A stretch of 64,000 nt of DNA from Prillingera fragicola (Eukaryota > Basidiomycota > Tremellomycetes > Trichosporonales > Trichosporonaceae): positions 124,001-188,000 of the forward strand of contig BEDY01000011.1 of assembly GCA_002335605.1 (NCBI GenBank), given 5' to 3'. Positions 21,385 through 32,125 of the stretch are shown here, in pieces. Position 1 is the stretch's first letter. Every line of letters starts with the position of its first letter. A program made the position numbers and the translations under genes. Under the pieces are notes generated by a model. The model had not been told where the DNA came from and searched no databases. It saw only the letters and a list, made by a program, of their open reading frames with translations.

Positions 21385-22851
21385 TCACATTTCCATCTCA
21401 AGCAGGTACTCGTCGGCCGTGACTTGAGCGCAATACATGTTGGAGCTGAGACCCGCAATCTTGTCTGCACGCCACTTAATCACAGACATTGTGTCGTCGC
21501 CCACCGACGTCGCGCCAAACACGTCCATGTCGACACGCGAAAGGTGGTTGTCCTTGTTGAACACGAGGACTAGCTCCTGAACTGAGGATTCGAGGTGCGC
21601 GTTACGTGGTTCAAGAAATGGAAACGCGTTGTACCACTCCACATGGGAGCGGAGCAACTTGGACGGACTGTGGTGCCACTCCCCCGGCTCGCAGTTGAGA
21701 TGAATCACACAGGCTTCAATGTTCTTTGTTAGAAACAGACCATACGCCGAGTCAAAGGTCGAAAACAGCACAACCTTGCGTGCGCTGATGTTGGCGAGGG
21801 TGCCAGAGTGAAAAGAGTTGAGCACGCGGACAGTGTCCAGGGATGGCAGATTGTGTGCGAGATAGTCGAGCAAGCCTTGCGGAGGCGAGCCGTCAATGTC
21901 GAGAACGCGGGTAAAGGACAGGCACATGGAGAGACGAGTGGCGCCGCATGGCCAGCAGGTTGCCTCTGGACAGCGGAGCAGACGCGCTTGCCCTCTGTGT
22001 GAAGGAAAGCTGGTCGTCCAGAACGGCACGCCGAGGTTGCGTGGTTTGATGAGGACCGTCCCGTCAGTGTCGACGGACACCACCACATGCTGCATGAGAA
22101 CCACGTCGACCATGTTTCGCACCCGACGGGACACTCTGCGGAGACACAGCATGGTGTCCATGTTGCAGCACTTGACAATACGCTCCATCGCTGGAGCAGA
22201 CAGCCATCCTGGTAGCGCAGACGACGATACACGCGGTGGCGACACGAGCCTAGCCGGCGAGCGGACAGCCACCTGGGCGGTCTTGACCGTGACCAAATTC
22301 GCCGACGCGACCGACTCTGGCGTCTTGAGAGTCTTGATCGACGGCGGGGTCTTGGCCGTGGGTGAGAACTTTGGCTTGCGAGGTGTCTTGGGTGTTCGGA
22401 AGGGGCTGCTAGAGGCCTTTGGTCGTGGTGGGGTGCGGCCAGCGTAGGCAGTCTGGAAGCGTGGCTGGCTCACGCGGGGGCGATTTGGTGTCGCTGGAGT
22501 GGCTGCAGACTTGAGCTTGATGGGTGACAGAGGGGGATGACTGCGGATAGGAGACAAGACAAATGAAGACGAGGAAGAGGAGGGAGTCTTCCTGGGCGGG
22601 GTGACCGGGGGATCCGTGAGTTTGATAGGTGACAGTGGAGCATGGCTTGGAACAGGAGGAAGCATGGTTGACGAGGCGCCAGAGGACAAGCCAAACGTGT
22701 TGCGGGCGGAAGTGCTAGGTGACCGGGATGAGGTCGTGGCAGGTGGTGTGCGAGGAGAAGACGAGTTGGACTTGTCTGAACCGCTAGAGGCTGCGAGGAG
22801 ACGGTCGAGGGTGTCTTGGTGGGCGGTGGGGTTGGGGCTAGAGTTGGACAT
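21385..22851 (-). CDS. F-box-like protein, paralogue 5, with SP-rich N-terminus
   Basis: Single exon of 488 residues. The first 220 residues are Ser/Pro/Thr/Lys-rich and contain repeated LSPIKL/LSPIR segments (in PLSPIKLTDPP, VLSPIRSH, PPLSPIKLK), which fit the S-P-x-K/R consensus of cyclin-dependent kinases. The F-box-like block follows: LPGWLSAPAMERIVKCC, then MLCLRRVSRRVRNMVDVV and HVVVSVDTDG. The C-terminal part contains a cysteine-containing segment and FTRVLDI, comparable to TRVLEL in paralogue 1. It is longer than its paralogues because of the disordered N-terminus. Nuclear or cell-cycle-linked control is a guess from the SP sites. Confidence 0.75.
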   Translation of the reverse strand: MSNSSPNPTAHQDTLDRLLAASSGSDKSNSSSPRTPPATTSSRSPSTSARNTFGLSSGASSTMLPPVPSHAPLSPIKLTDPPVTPPRKTPSSSSSSFVLSPIRSHPPLSPIKLKSAATPATPNRPRVSQPRFQTAYAGRTPPRPKASSSPFRTPKTPRKPKFSPTAKTPPSIKTLKTPESVASANLVTVKTAQVAVRSPARLVSPPRVSSSALPGWLSAPAMERIVKCCNMDTMLCLRRVSRRVRNMVDVVLMQHVVVSVDTDGTVLIKPRNLGVPFWTTSFPSHRGQARLLRCPEATCWPCGATRLSMCLSFTRVLDIDGSPPQGLLDYLAHNLPSLDTVRVLNSFHSGTLANISARKVVLFSTFDSAYGLFLTKNIEACVIHLNCEPGEWHHSPSKLLRSHVEWYNAFPFLEPRNAHLESSVQELVLVFNKDNHLSRVDMDVFGATSVGDDTMSVIKWRADKIAGLSSNMYCAQVTADEYLLEMEM

Positions 22852-23186
22852 GGCGGCAAGAGGCTGTGGGTGTGCGAAGCTGGAAGAGTGTGCACTGGGA
22901 GGTATGAAGCCACCACACCCAGACGAGATGCACAGAGCTTTGACAGGAATGAAAGACTAGCACACGAGAAGAGAGAAAAGGAGATGTCAAGAGAAGTGAT
23001 GACTGAGTGGGACACACGAGTTGATGAACCCTCCACCCACCACGGCCACCAGCCCACTACCAGTACATGGACTGTAATCCGCTGGTAGAACTCACTGCAG
23101 CACCCTCGACAAGCTCTCTGCTGTGCCCCGGCGCGCAGACATGCAAAAGCAAAACCATTGTAATACATCTCCCCACTCCCTGCAGC
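22852..23186. other. Interval upstream of F-box-like paralogue 5
   Basis: 335 bp between the start of paralogue 5 and the end of the MmgE/PrpD gene, both on the minus strand. It would hold the promoter of paralogue 5. No distinctive element was seen. Confidence 0.4.
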
Positions 23187-24575
23187 TCAGACGAGCACCG
23201 CACTGTCAACAGAAGCGACAACCTCGGCCATAAGCTCGCGTGCACTCCCCTGTCCAGCACTAGCCTTGAGCAGCCTCTGCGCCGTCTTGTCGCCCACAAT
23301 CCCCTTGGCCTTTGCCATGAGGTCCGCCTCGGTGGCACGCGCCCCAGGTGAGCCCTTGTAGGCCTCGCACTCCGACTCCCACACGTCTCCGTTCTCGAGC
23401 GTGATCTTTGCCGCTGCTGTCCAGGCGGCAGGGAACGCGGCCTCGACCTTCGGGTTGGTCACGCAGCGGACCTTCTTCATGAGCGGCAACAGCCCCGGGG
23501 CGAGGTCCGAGGCAGTGTCAAACTGCTTGACAGTTGCTGATCCTGTCGCGATGGCGAGGGCCGCGCCGTAGGGCATGTTGAACTGGGCGTCAACGGGACC
23601 GAGGACCTTGAGCTTTGCCTGGGGTGGCACGGAGACGAGACGGCTTCCGGCAGTAATGACGGCTACCTCGACGTCCTTGATGTCCTCGGGCTTGACGTCG
23701 GGGTGCGCCGCATGCCAGTCGAGCAGCAGGTCGATGTTGCCGTGCATGTAGCGGCAGCAGGGGTAGAGCTTGATACTCGTGCGCCAGGCGGCCTCACCAG
23801 CGTCGATGGGGGTGACACGCTCCGGAATAAGCCCCTTGCCATAGTTGTACAGGAAACCATCGCGGCCCTCGAGGGACTTCTTGGGAGCAACAAAGCCAGC
23901 GGCTGCGAGGCGAGCCGCACGCACACCGACGGCAGCGGCGTGGCCGGCATTCAGGCGCTTGGTCCATGCGCCGTCCGAGAGGAACTCGAGAGATCCAGCC
24001 GCCATGTCGGCGGCGAGGCCGATGGCGTTCTCGCTCTGCTCGGCATTCAGCCCGCGCAGGCGGGCCACAGCCGCGGCAGCTCCGAGCGCACCAGTCACAC
24101 CTGTGGGGTGGAAGCCACGGGCGTACGACTCGGCAGGGCCGAGAACCACACCGGCGTGGCACATGATATCGTATCCCACCACCGCAGCATCGATCACTGC
24201 CTGCAGCGACGCGTCGAGCTCCTCGCCCACAGCCAGTGCGGCGGGGAACACGACCACGGCAGGGTGGTGGCTCGCGTCCTCGAATGTGTCGTCGAGCTCC
24301 AGGCCGTGGGAAGTGATACCGTTGACGAGCGCGGCGTCCTCGACGCTCACCTTGGTCGTTGACCCAATAACGCTCGCGGGGCCGTTGGTAGTGCCCACCC
24401 CAGCTGTGTAAGCGGCAACAGCGGCTTTTGCCGAGGCGCGCTCAATGCCGCCCACGGTGACGGCGAGATGGTCAAAGAGGAGAGACCGCATCCATGCCGC
24501 CCTGGCGGGAGACAGAGAAAGGCGGGAGATGGCGTGGCTGCCGTATGTTGCTGCGAGAGTGGTCATTGCAGTCAT
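23187..24575 (-). CDS. MmgE/PrpD family protein (2-methylcitrate dehydratase / cis-aconitate decarboxylase type)
   Basis: Intronless, 462 residues, the usual length of the family. Landmarks are LLFDHLAVTVGG near the N-terminus, NGITSHGLELDDTFEDASHH with the conserved Asp-Asp and His of the active site, GFHPTGVTGALGAAAA, and KLYPCCRYMHGNIDLLLDW. The family includes 2-methylcitrate dehydratase (propionate catabolism) and fungal/mammalian cis-aconitate decarboxylase, which makes itaconate; sequence reading alone does not separate these. No clear mitochondrial targeting peptide is visible. Two Met codons near the start (MTAMTT) are both possible. The neighbours are not typical itaconate-cluster genes, so cis-aconitate decarboxylase activity is only one option. 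Confidence 0.9.
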   Translation of the reverse strand: MTAMTTLAATYGSHAISRLSLSPARAAWMRSLLFDHLAVTVGGIERASAKAAVAAYTAGVGTTNGPASVIGSTTKVSVEDAALVNGITSHGLELDDTFEDASHHPAVVVFPAALAVGEELDASLQAVIDAAVVGYDIMCHAGVVLGPAESYARGFHPTGVTGALGAAAAVARLRGLNAEQSENAIGLAADMAAGSLEFLSDGAWTKRLNAGHAAAVGVRAARLAAAGFVAPKKSLEGRDGFLYNYGKGLIPERVTPIDAGEAAWRTSIKLYPCCRYMHGNIDLLLDWHAAHPDVKPEDIKDVEVAVITAGSRLVSVPPQAKLKVLGPVDAQFNMPYGAALAIATGSATVKQFDTASDLAPGLLPLMKKVRCVTNPKVEAAFPAAWTAAAKITLENGDVWESECEAYKGSPGARATEADLMAKAKGIVGDKTAQRLLKASAGQGSARELMAEVVASVDSAVLV

Positions 24576-24909
24576 TTACGCGAATGTACTGTTGTGAGAG
24601 TGAGAACAGACAAGTTAAAGTCGTAAAGTGGTCGATGGATGGAGGTGGGCGGCATCCATCGGTGTTCGGTATCGGGGAATCCCGTCCGCGTGCCGGTCTG
24701 AAAGCCGTGGTGTGGGCTGCTCACGACCATGGCCAGCGAGCACGAGGTGTACGTCGCAGAACGATAGAGCGTAGACGCCATTCAGTTGCAGTGGTTGGCA
24801 TCTAGTTGTGCTGTACAATTATATATCGGGTACAACAAATGCCCAACTCGTAGGCTCTCCAGTCTCTCCAACACGCCGATGAATGTCCTCGGCCACATCC
24901 TGCAGCCAC
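24576..24909. other. Upstream interval of the MmgE/PrpD gene
   Basis: 334 bp between two minus-strand genes. It contains the 3' end of the histidine kinase transcript and the promoter of the MmgE/PrpD gene. No conserved motif was recognised. Confidence 0.4.
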
Positions 24910-27900
24910 TCACCCCGCAGCTACTCCTCCATCCGCCACCTTCGCCGTAGGGGCCACCTCCTCCCCCTGCTCCTCCTCAATCGTGAGCTCATCGAGCCTC
25001 AACCCAGCCACCCCCCGCCGCATAGTGTCCACAAGCGCGTCAAAGCGGTACGGCTTGATAACAACTGCGTCTGTCAGCTCCACCCTTGCACCTGTACTCA
25101 CTGTCATCCATCCCCGCGGCCATGGTCTGATCGACCTGCCCCTCCCTCGCATTCCCAGTGAGAGCAATCACGAGCTGGCGCCGCAGCTCCCCACGCGCCT
25201 CGGCCTCCCGCACAAGCTGCACGGCAGTCAGGCCGTCCATGACCGGCATCTCGACATCCATCAGCACACAGTCAAAGCCTGCCTCTGGTCGGCCCGCGCG
25301 GCGTTCCGCCTCGGCAGCAAAGATTGCTCCCAGGGCTTCCTGGCCGTTATTGGCTGTCTTGCATGTGAGGCCAGCCTTTATGAGCTGGCGCTTGAGGACG
25401 GTCTGGTTGATAATGTTGTCTTCAACGACGAGGACGTGCAGGATGCCGTCGGCCGAAGGCTTGCGCGGACCGCGACTGAAGCTGGGTTTCCGCAGTTTAA
25501 GAGCATCAATCGGCGGCGACAGAGGTGATCGCGACAGAGTAGCGTTGGCACCGTTTGCAATACCGAGCTGTGGTGACATTGGCAGACTAGGCGACATCAG
25601 CGCAGGCGATTCGATCGATGGCACTGTCGCTATTGAGACATCGGACGCTGTACCAGCGTCGCTGAGTGCCGGCACGTTGGTGTAAGGGGAAGGCAGCGGT
25701 TGAGCCGCCGGTGCGTCGCTTGTGAGAGCCTTGATGTAGAACCGGAACACGGATCCTGTGCCCAGCTCCGAGTCGACCGAGATGCCGCCGCCGAGAAGAC
25801 GCGAAATCTTCTTGCAGATGTACAGTCCTAGCCCAGAGCCGCCGTACCGCGTGTGAATCATCTTGTTGCCTTGCTGGAAACGCCGGAAGAGAATGTCCTT
25901 CTCGTGCGGCGCCATGCCTGGTCCAGTATCCGTCACGCTCACAAAGAGGTAGATGGGTGTGTCGGGGGCAACGGGCTGTTGACGCTTCGTGCGTGGCTTT
26001 GGTGGCTCCAAGGTCTCCGACGTGGGTGGGTCCCAGGCGACATTGTAAGTTACGTTGATCTTTCGCACAGCGGCCTCTGACGTGAAGCGGATGGCGTTGG
26101 AGACGAGGTTGGTAACAACCTGTGACAAGCGCACGGGATCGGTCTTGATGTGGACGACATTCAACTCGTTGAGGGATTCACCAAAGTTGAGAGTGATATC
26201 AATCTTGCGCATTCGGGCCTCGGATGCAAAGACTGACAAAACTTTGCGAGCCTCGGCACGCAGGTCCATGTCAATGTCGTGCAGGACAAGCATGTTGAGC
26301 TGTATCCTGGTGAGAGACAGGATATCACCCGCGATACGCTCCTGTACCAGGCCGCACTGGTAGATACTCTCCAGCGCCTCAATGTCCTCCTCGAGCTCGC
26401 CGAGGTGCGATTCTGACAGCAAGAACCCGACCCCGTTCTTGTTGCATGCCAACAGTTCGTCCTTGAGGGTTGTAAGGTTGTCGCGAACAAGCGACGAGCA
26501 CTGCAGGATTGCAGACACTGGGGTCCGGATCTCATGCGAAGTGAGATCCACAATCAGCTCCTGCCGCCGCCGGCTCTCTTCAGCCTCGACCCGTCGGCGC
26601 TCAGCTTCTGCCAGCCGCTCCTCCTGCCAAGTGATATCGTTTACACAAGCAATAATGCCAGACATGCCGGGACGCATCTTGTCCAAACGGATAAACACAC
26701 CGGATACGGTCCGCTTCGACTCCCACTGCCACTGAAGGTTGGTGGTCATGCAGTCGCCTTGCAGGATATCCGCCCACACCGCCTCGATGCGCGTGCGGTC
26801 CGAGCTGGCACAGTGTTCGCGCCACAGGTTGATATTCTTGTCCTCGCGGATACCTGCAAACTCGCGGAAGGCGGCGTTGACATAGGTCACGACGCCGTCT
26901 GCATCCGTGCGCAGGATACCACTGGGGCAGTAGTCGGACAAGACGGCGATCTCCTGCTCGCGCTGCGTGAAGAGTTGTTCGAGCTTGGCGCGCTTCTTAC
27001 CCATCTGCATGTGCAGGTGTACACGGAGCAGTAGCTCCTTGGGCTTGAATGGCTTGGCGATAAAATCGTCTGCACCCTCCACGAGGGCGTTGACACGCAC
27101 TCCGTCGTCGTTGAGCGCAGTGAGGAGCACGAACGGCGTGTACTGCGTGTTGGGGTTTGCGCGTAGCTTGCGCAAAATATCCAGCCCAGTGGTGCGGCGC
27201 ATGATAAAGTCGCAGAGCACGAGATGGGGCTTTTTCTGCGCAATGGCCCGCAGCGCTTCGTCGCCGTCCGTCGCCTCCAGGACAGTGCAGTAGAGTTTGA
27301 AGATACGCTTCAAGTATGCGCGCACTCCCGGATCGTCGTCGACGATGAGCAAGCGATCTGTCGACTCGAAGATCAACCCATCGACAAAGTTGGACACTGG
27401 CGATGACATGACCGAGTCGTCACGCGACACCACCTCGCTGCTAGAGGCAGCAGACGAGTCGCTGTCCGTGTCTCCCCAGGTGGCAAGCTCCTGCAGCATT
27501 TGTCGTCCATACGTCCCAAAAGGCACATGCCGCTGGTATTCTGCCCTCGACTCGTGATGCAGCCAGAACCGGGCAGTCACGACCGATCCCTGGGCATTCG
27601 ACTGGGTACGTGGCTTGATACGCAGATCTCCGCCGTGCAGCCGTACAATCTCCTTGACGAGCGCAATGCCAATACCTGTCCCGTCTGAGGTACCGTTCTG
27701 GTGCTCGTCTGGGCTGCGGGTGCGGTGGAACCAGTTGGTGAGTAGCCCGAGCTCTGTTGACGGTATGCCGGGGCCAGTATCCTCGACTGAAATGTCCGCA
27801 TAGTCGTCGTCGTACTCGAGCCGGATCGTCACCTTGCCGTTCTCGGTGTATCGTAGCGCATTGGTTAACAGGTTTGTAGCCACCATCTCCAGCAAGACTG

Positions 27901-30222
27901 GATCTACCGGCACATCCCCGCGGCCCTGCTCGAGATCAAGCTCTAGCCTGATGCCCATCTTCTCCATCGCGGGCCTGAACAGCGCGCCAATATCCTCGAG
28001 GAAGACGGCGAGGTCTGTCGGCGCGAAATTCGCCATGACACGCCCAGCTTCCATGCGCGTAAAGTCGAGAAACGAGTTGACGAGGTGCGTCAGCCGGCTG
28101 ACGTTGCGCTGGGCAAGTGCCACAGCGGCAAGCTGGGTACGCGTGAGTTTTGTCCTGCTCAGATCCTCGAGCGGACCAGCGATGAGCGTCAAGGGTGACC
28201 GGAACTCGTGCGCTGCGCCGCGGAACCACACTGTCTGTGCGCGTTCGAGGTGTTCCTTCTCCAGCCTCCTGCGAATCTCAGTCTCGAGGGCCTGTACCGA
28301 GGACAGACCCGCGACGAGATGGGTGCGTAGCTGCTGAATCCAGTTGTCGTAGCTTGCATCCAGCGGCCGGTGGCGGTTGAGACCCAGTACCATGACGGCC
28401 GGTGGCGTCACCTCGAACGACGCCTCGTTGCAGATTGGTACGATAATGGCCTGGTCCGGTAGCTCGTCCCATTGGCGAAGGGGGAAGCCCTTGATCAGAT
28501 TGCTGCAGTCCTCGACAACCACACAGCGCCGTGTCTGGATCGCCTGCTCGATAGGCCACCAAGTGAGCTGCTCGTGGTTGACGGCGGAAGCCGGGTTGAC
28601 GGGATTGGCATACCCGCGCAACGTTGATGGCAGTGTGCCGGGGACGCTGGGATGGCGTTCGAGGCTGGATACGCGGTCCAGCCCTATCTGGTCAAACTCG
28701 CTGAACGGTGGTGTGACGTGCCGCTGGACGGAAAAAGCAGCTGTCGCTGGCGCCATTGGGTGTCGCTCGGGCACGCCGACGGTAGCGGCGAGGCGGATTT
28801 CGAGATTCTCCATGTCGACGTCACCTATTGTCTTGCTGCTGCCTTCGAGCAATGTGACGCCGTAGAGGAGCATGAACGGTGCGTCAGCGGGGTTTCTTTG
28901 GACGACTTCGGCCACGGTGCTGAAAAAGTCGTCCGACGTCCGTGCCAGTGAAGTCTCCTCTACAAGTTCGCGCGTGGTCTGCAGTCGACGTTGAGCGAGG
29001 ACTCGGTCGGTAATCTCTGCCGACTGGTTGTAGATGCCCAGCACCTTCTTGTTACGATCCATGATAGGCAACCACGACATGGCGTGATACCCCTCGACCA
29101 GCTTCTTTGTAGCCACGTCCAAGAACAAGAGGCAGTCGTTCTCGCGGATAATCGGCTCTCCTGCCAACGCACGCTCGACAAATGACCTGATAGTGTCCCA
29201 CATGGATGCCCAAATCTCCTTGACGGGCCGGCCAAATGCCTTGGGATGGTCGACGATACCCGTGCAAGCGTTGCCGTAGATGACATGCAAGTCTTTACCG
29301 ATCCAGATCGAGTCCGGCGTGCGCGCGGTGAACACCAAGGGGAACAGACCTGTCAACTCTGGCGGCCAATTGTCTCTTGGTCCGAGGGGCGTCTTGCTCC
29401 AGTCCGTCTCTTCAAACAGCAGCTCGCACTGCGGCTCGGCCGTCGCCCGCGGCAGGAGACACTCGACACTTTCGAGAAACGCCGCATACGCCGTCGGCAT
29501 CTTCTTCGTCTTGGCCACAGGCAGCGCAAGCGTGCTAGTCGTGACGCGGAGATGCAGCTGCTCCTGCAGCGCAGCGGGAACGACATGCGTCTCCCTCTGC
29601 GCCGCAGCCACCGTTTCGTCACTCCCATGCTCGCTATCCCCCCTCACCCGCATCCGCGGCACGGGCACAGCCACCCGCGGCGTACTGGTAATGACGACCT
29701 CGACGACGTGCCCAGCCCCGACCCGCGTCTGGGGCGTCTTGACGAGATCCAGCACGAGCCCGCCCAGCTGCAGCTCAAACACGCGCGCGCGCTCGGCGTC
29801 CACCTCGTCCCGTGCCCAGTGCTCGAGACTCGCGAATGTGTGCCGGTCAAGCAGATCCTGTAGGGGGCGGCCGCACGAGACTTTTTTCCACGGCGCGTTC
29901 GACCATGAAATCGTCATTGGATGCGACGCATACCGCTCCGTCTCTGGATGCGACGGCTCGGGGCACACATACGTCTTCGGCGTGTCAGTTGCGGTGTCGC
30001 GGCCGGCGGCTTCTGATGGCTGTGCTTGCTTTGACTCGGCGGGGGGTTGTCGCCCCCCCTTACTGCTGTCGTCTCCGTTCAGCTTCAGTATGAACGCTGG
30101 GAGTGGGTACAGCTGCCTGTGTGAGCATGGACGCGAGCGGCGACACCTACATCTAGGCTGAGTACTGGCGATTGCGGGGCCAGGGCCAACCCAATGGAGG
30201 GCTCGGGTTGGCTGGCCGCCAT
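24910..30222 (-). CDS. Double hybrid histidine kinase (HK-REC-HK-REC)
   Basis: Three exons (30151-30222, 25102-30112, 24910-25064) give 1,745 residues. Order: a PAS/GAF-like sensory part (DWSKTPLGPRDNWPPEL onward, about 190-600); HisKA with phospho-His659 in AAHEFRSPLTLI; an ATPase domain (NLLTNALRYTE, DTGPGIP, DGTGIGIALVKE); a receiver with Asp992 (LCDFIM); a second PAS; a second HisKA with His1217 (SHEIRTPV); a second ATPase domain (DTGPGMAPHEKD, GGSGLGLYICKK); and a second receiver with Asp1643 (VLMDVEMPVMDG). The last exon restores the receiver's conserved Lys-Pro (IVIKPYRF). No membrane helix is seen, so it is a soluble sensor. The layout recalls Cryptococcus Tco2, feeding Ypd1, Ssk1 and the HOG pathway. 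The start is the least certain part, because the frame is shared with the upstream ThuA exon. Confidence 0.93.
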
Positions 30223-30344
30223 GGTTACGGCGTTGGCGTGCTCCGTCGTCGGTTCACGCTGCGTGTGGAGGGATGGGATAGTTGCTGACAAGTGCCCCAG
30301 GGTAGGTGGCCTGTCCTGCTTCGGACTGGGCAAGTGGTTGTAGT

Positions 30345-31752
30345 CTAGGATGATAAGATGATGAGCAAGAAATGGTAGATGAACATTAGGTGTGGCATGG
30401 ATCCCGGAGGTGAGCTCGCCGAGTAGGACTCGCCGCTTGCTTGTAGCTTGCGGGTGGGTCAGCGAGAGTAGTAAATGTGTGGGTGCATGCGGGGATGTGC
30501 CAGATGCAGTGGGATCTGTGCCAGATCCAGATCCAGTGGCAGTTGAATTGTCGCCTCCTGGGGACGCGTTGCCGACAAGGCCTACGCCGTATGCACGTGT
30601 CGACGCGCCGTTGAGCGCCCAGGTGAGGCCGTTCATGACGTGTTCGATAAATGTCGCATTGTGCCACGCTGCAGATTAGCAAGGAACGTCGGTAGAGCGA
30701 CACATGGACATACTTTCATTGGAGTGCCCCAGGGAGGTGTAGAATGACCGCCCAGCCTTTGGCGCGCCGTCCATCAGCGGCTCGGCGGACTGTGGCGACT
30801 CAATGTACCAAGCTTGCATCAGCTAGACTCGTCATGTCCTGCACGTACCGATAGGGTGGGGTGTGCCCATAGGGGGATAGCTGCCGCCAGACCCGGCATC
30901 ATCGGCTCGAGTCAGCACTCGCGCGCCACAATCTCGCCAGCCACTCACTGGTATAACTCCCCTCGTTCACGGTCATGATCACCGAAGCACCAACAGTCCG
31001 CGGGTCAGAGCGAAAGTAGTACACTTCCTCTTCCTAGTCTCATCAGCTCAGCCCCTGCCCCGACTCGGGAAGCTCACAAAGGTCCACTGATCCGGCACGC
31101 CAGCAGTGGCGGGATGATCCTTGTCCAACCGTTCAAAAGTCTGTCATCAGTCCCCAGCTCTCCAACGCAAACTCACCGCCATCTGCAGCGTAGGATGATA
31201 ATCAAACAGGGCTACCTCGTAAGCTCCTCTCACTGAGACCAACAGCAACTCACCCCCTACAGCCTGCACGTAATTCGTGTCGTTGAACAGGCAAGCGCTC
31301 GCAGCGTGCACACCAGTGTACGCGCCGCCCTTTTGGAAAAACGTCTTGAGCGCAGCTTGGCCGGTTGCATCCAGTACTGCGCCTTGTCAGGTCTGCCTCT
31401 ACCCACGAGGGGACTAACCTTCCTCCGAGTTGGACACGAACATGACCCCGTCAAACCGCGCCAACGTCTCATCAACAAACATCCCCGGATCCCTGTCCCG
31501 TCAGCCCCCTTACATTCTATGCAGCAGCAGGAAAACCAACTCTGAAAAAGTAAAGTTCACCCCGTACTCCCGCGCCTGCTGCCCGAGAACCTCGATGGCA
31601 GTCGGGATCGAGTCGTGCCGATATCCCAGCGTGCGCGTGTAGACTAGTACGTTGGGTGGGGCTTTGCTTGAGGCAGTCACCATGGCGGCGTTGGCGGTCA
31701 GCACTAGGATTGATAGGGAGAGGATCGCCGTTAGTGGTGAGGTTAGATGCAT
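30345..31752 (-). CDS. Secreted ThuA-domain protein, 3' end uncertain
   Basis: Nine short exons begin at 31752 (introns 31493-31540, 31377-31418, 31212-31253, 31141-31176, 31034-31077, 30906-30948, 30813-30848, 30669-30713; all 36-48 nt). The first residues, about 22, form a signal peptide. ThuA-fold landmarks are NVLVYTRTLGYRHDSIP, VMFVSNSEE, GGAYTGVHAAS, LFDYHP, FERLDKDHPAT, EEVYYF and SFYTSLGHSNE, ending in TFIEHVMNGLTWAL. The family groups with trehalose-utilisation ThuA and secreted glycoside hydrolase-like proteins; activity is unproven. A Gly/Ser/Thr linker follows. The last exon stays open in frame to 30085, through the start of the kinase gene. The +1 frame instead ends at 30345 with a hydrophobic, GPI-like tail (HLMFIYHFLLIILSS), which would need an extra intron with an unusual donor. 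I use 30345 as the end. Confidence 0.75.
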
Positions 31753-32069
31753 GGTTGGATGGGAGGAGTGAGATGGGCTGCGTAGTGAAGTGGGCTCGTT
31801 GCCGAGACGTCATTCTGTAGTGGATTTAGTGGAGGTGGAGGTGGAGGTCCGTTCGCCACTCAACGCTTCTTGCAGCTGCAACGGCCAGATACTGCACCCA
31901 ATACATCATCCAACCCTCCAGGCGCATCTGCGCATACTGGGACACAACAGGTCTGCAAAGATAAAAGAACACTTGAGCCCAAACCGTAGCCCATACCTAA
32001 TCCCCTCGCTTCCTATTTCACCTTCTATTGCTCATGCTGCTGTTTCTCTTGCTGCTGCTCGTGCTGCTG
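31753..32069. other. Upstream interval of the ThuA gene
   Basis: 317 bp between the ThuA start and the SSK2 stop. It contains a short GGAGGT tandem around 31832 and otherwise no distinctive signal. Confidence 0.4.
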
Positions 32070-32125
32070 CTATTCTTGCTGTTGCTGCGGCTGCGGCGCC
32101 TGCTCTTGCTGCGGCTGCTGGTGAC
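32030..32125. repeat. CTG/CTT-rich trinucleotide tract
   Basis: Imperfect CTG/CTT triplets cover the last codons of SSK2 and part of its 3' flank. On the minus strand they code for the Gln-rich C-terminus (HQQPQQEQAPQPQQQQE). Such tracts often vary in length between strains. Confidence 0.7.

Noticed and set aside
23187..24575. Naming the MmgE/PrpD gene cadA (itaconate synthesis)
   Set aside because: Family motifs do not discriminate and the neighbouring genes are not those of known itaconate clusters.
29280..30161. A 293-codon plus-strand frame opposite the histidine kinase N-terminus
   Set aside because: Antisense to a long, well-supported coding exon; Ser/Arg/Cys-rich composition typical of shadows.
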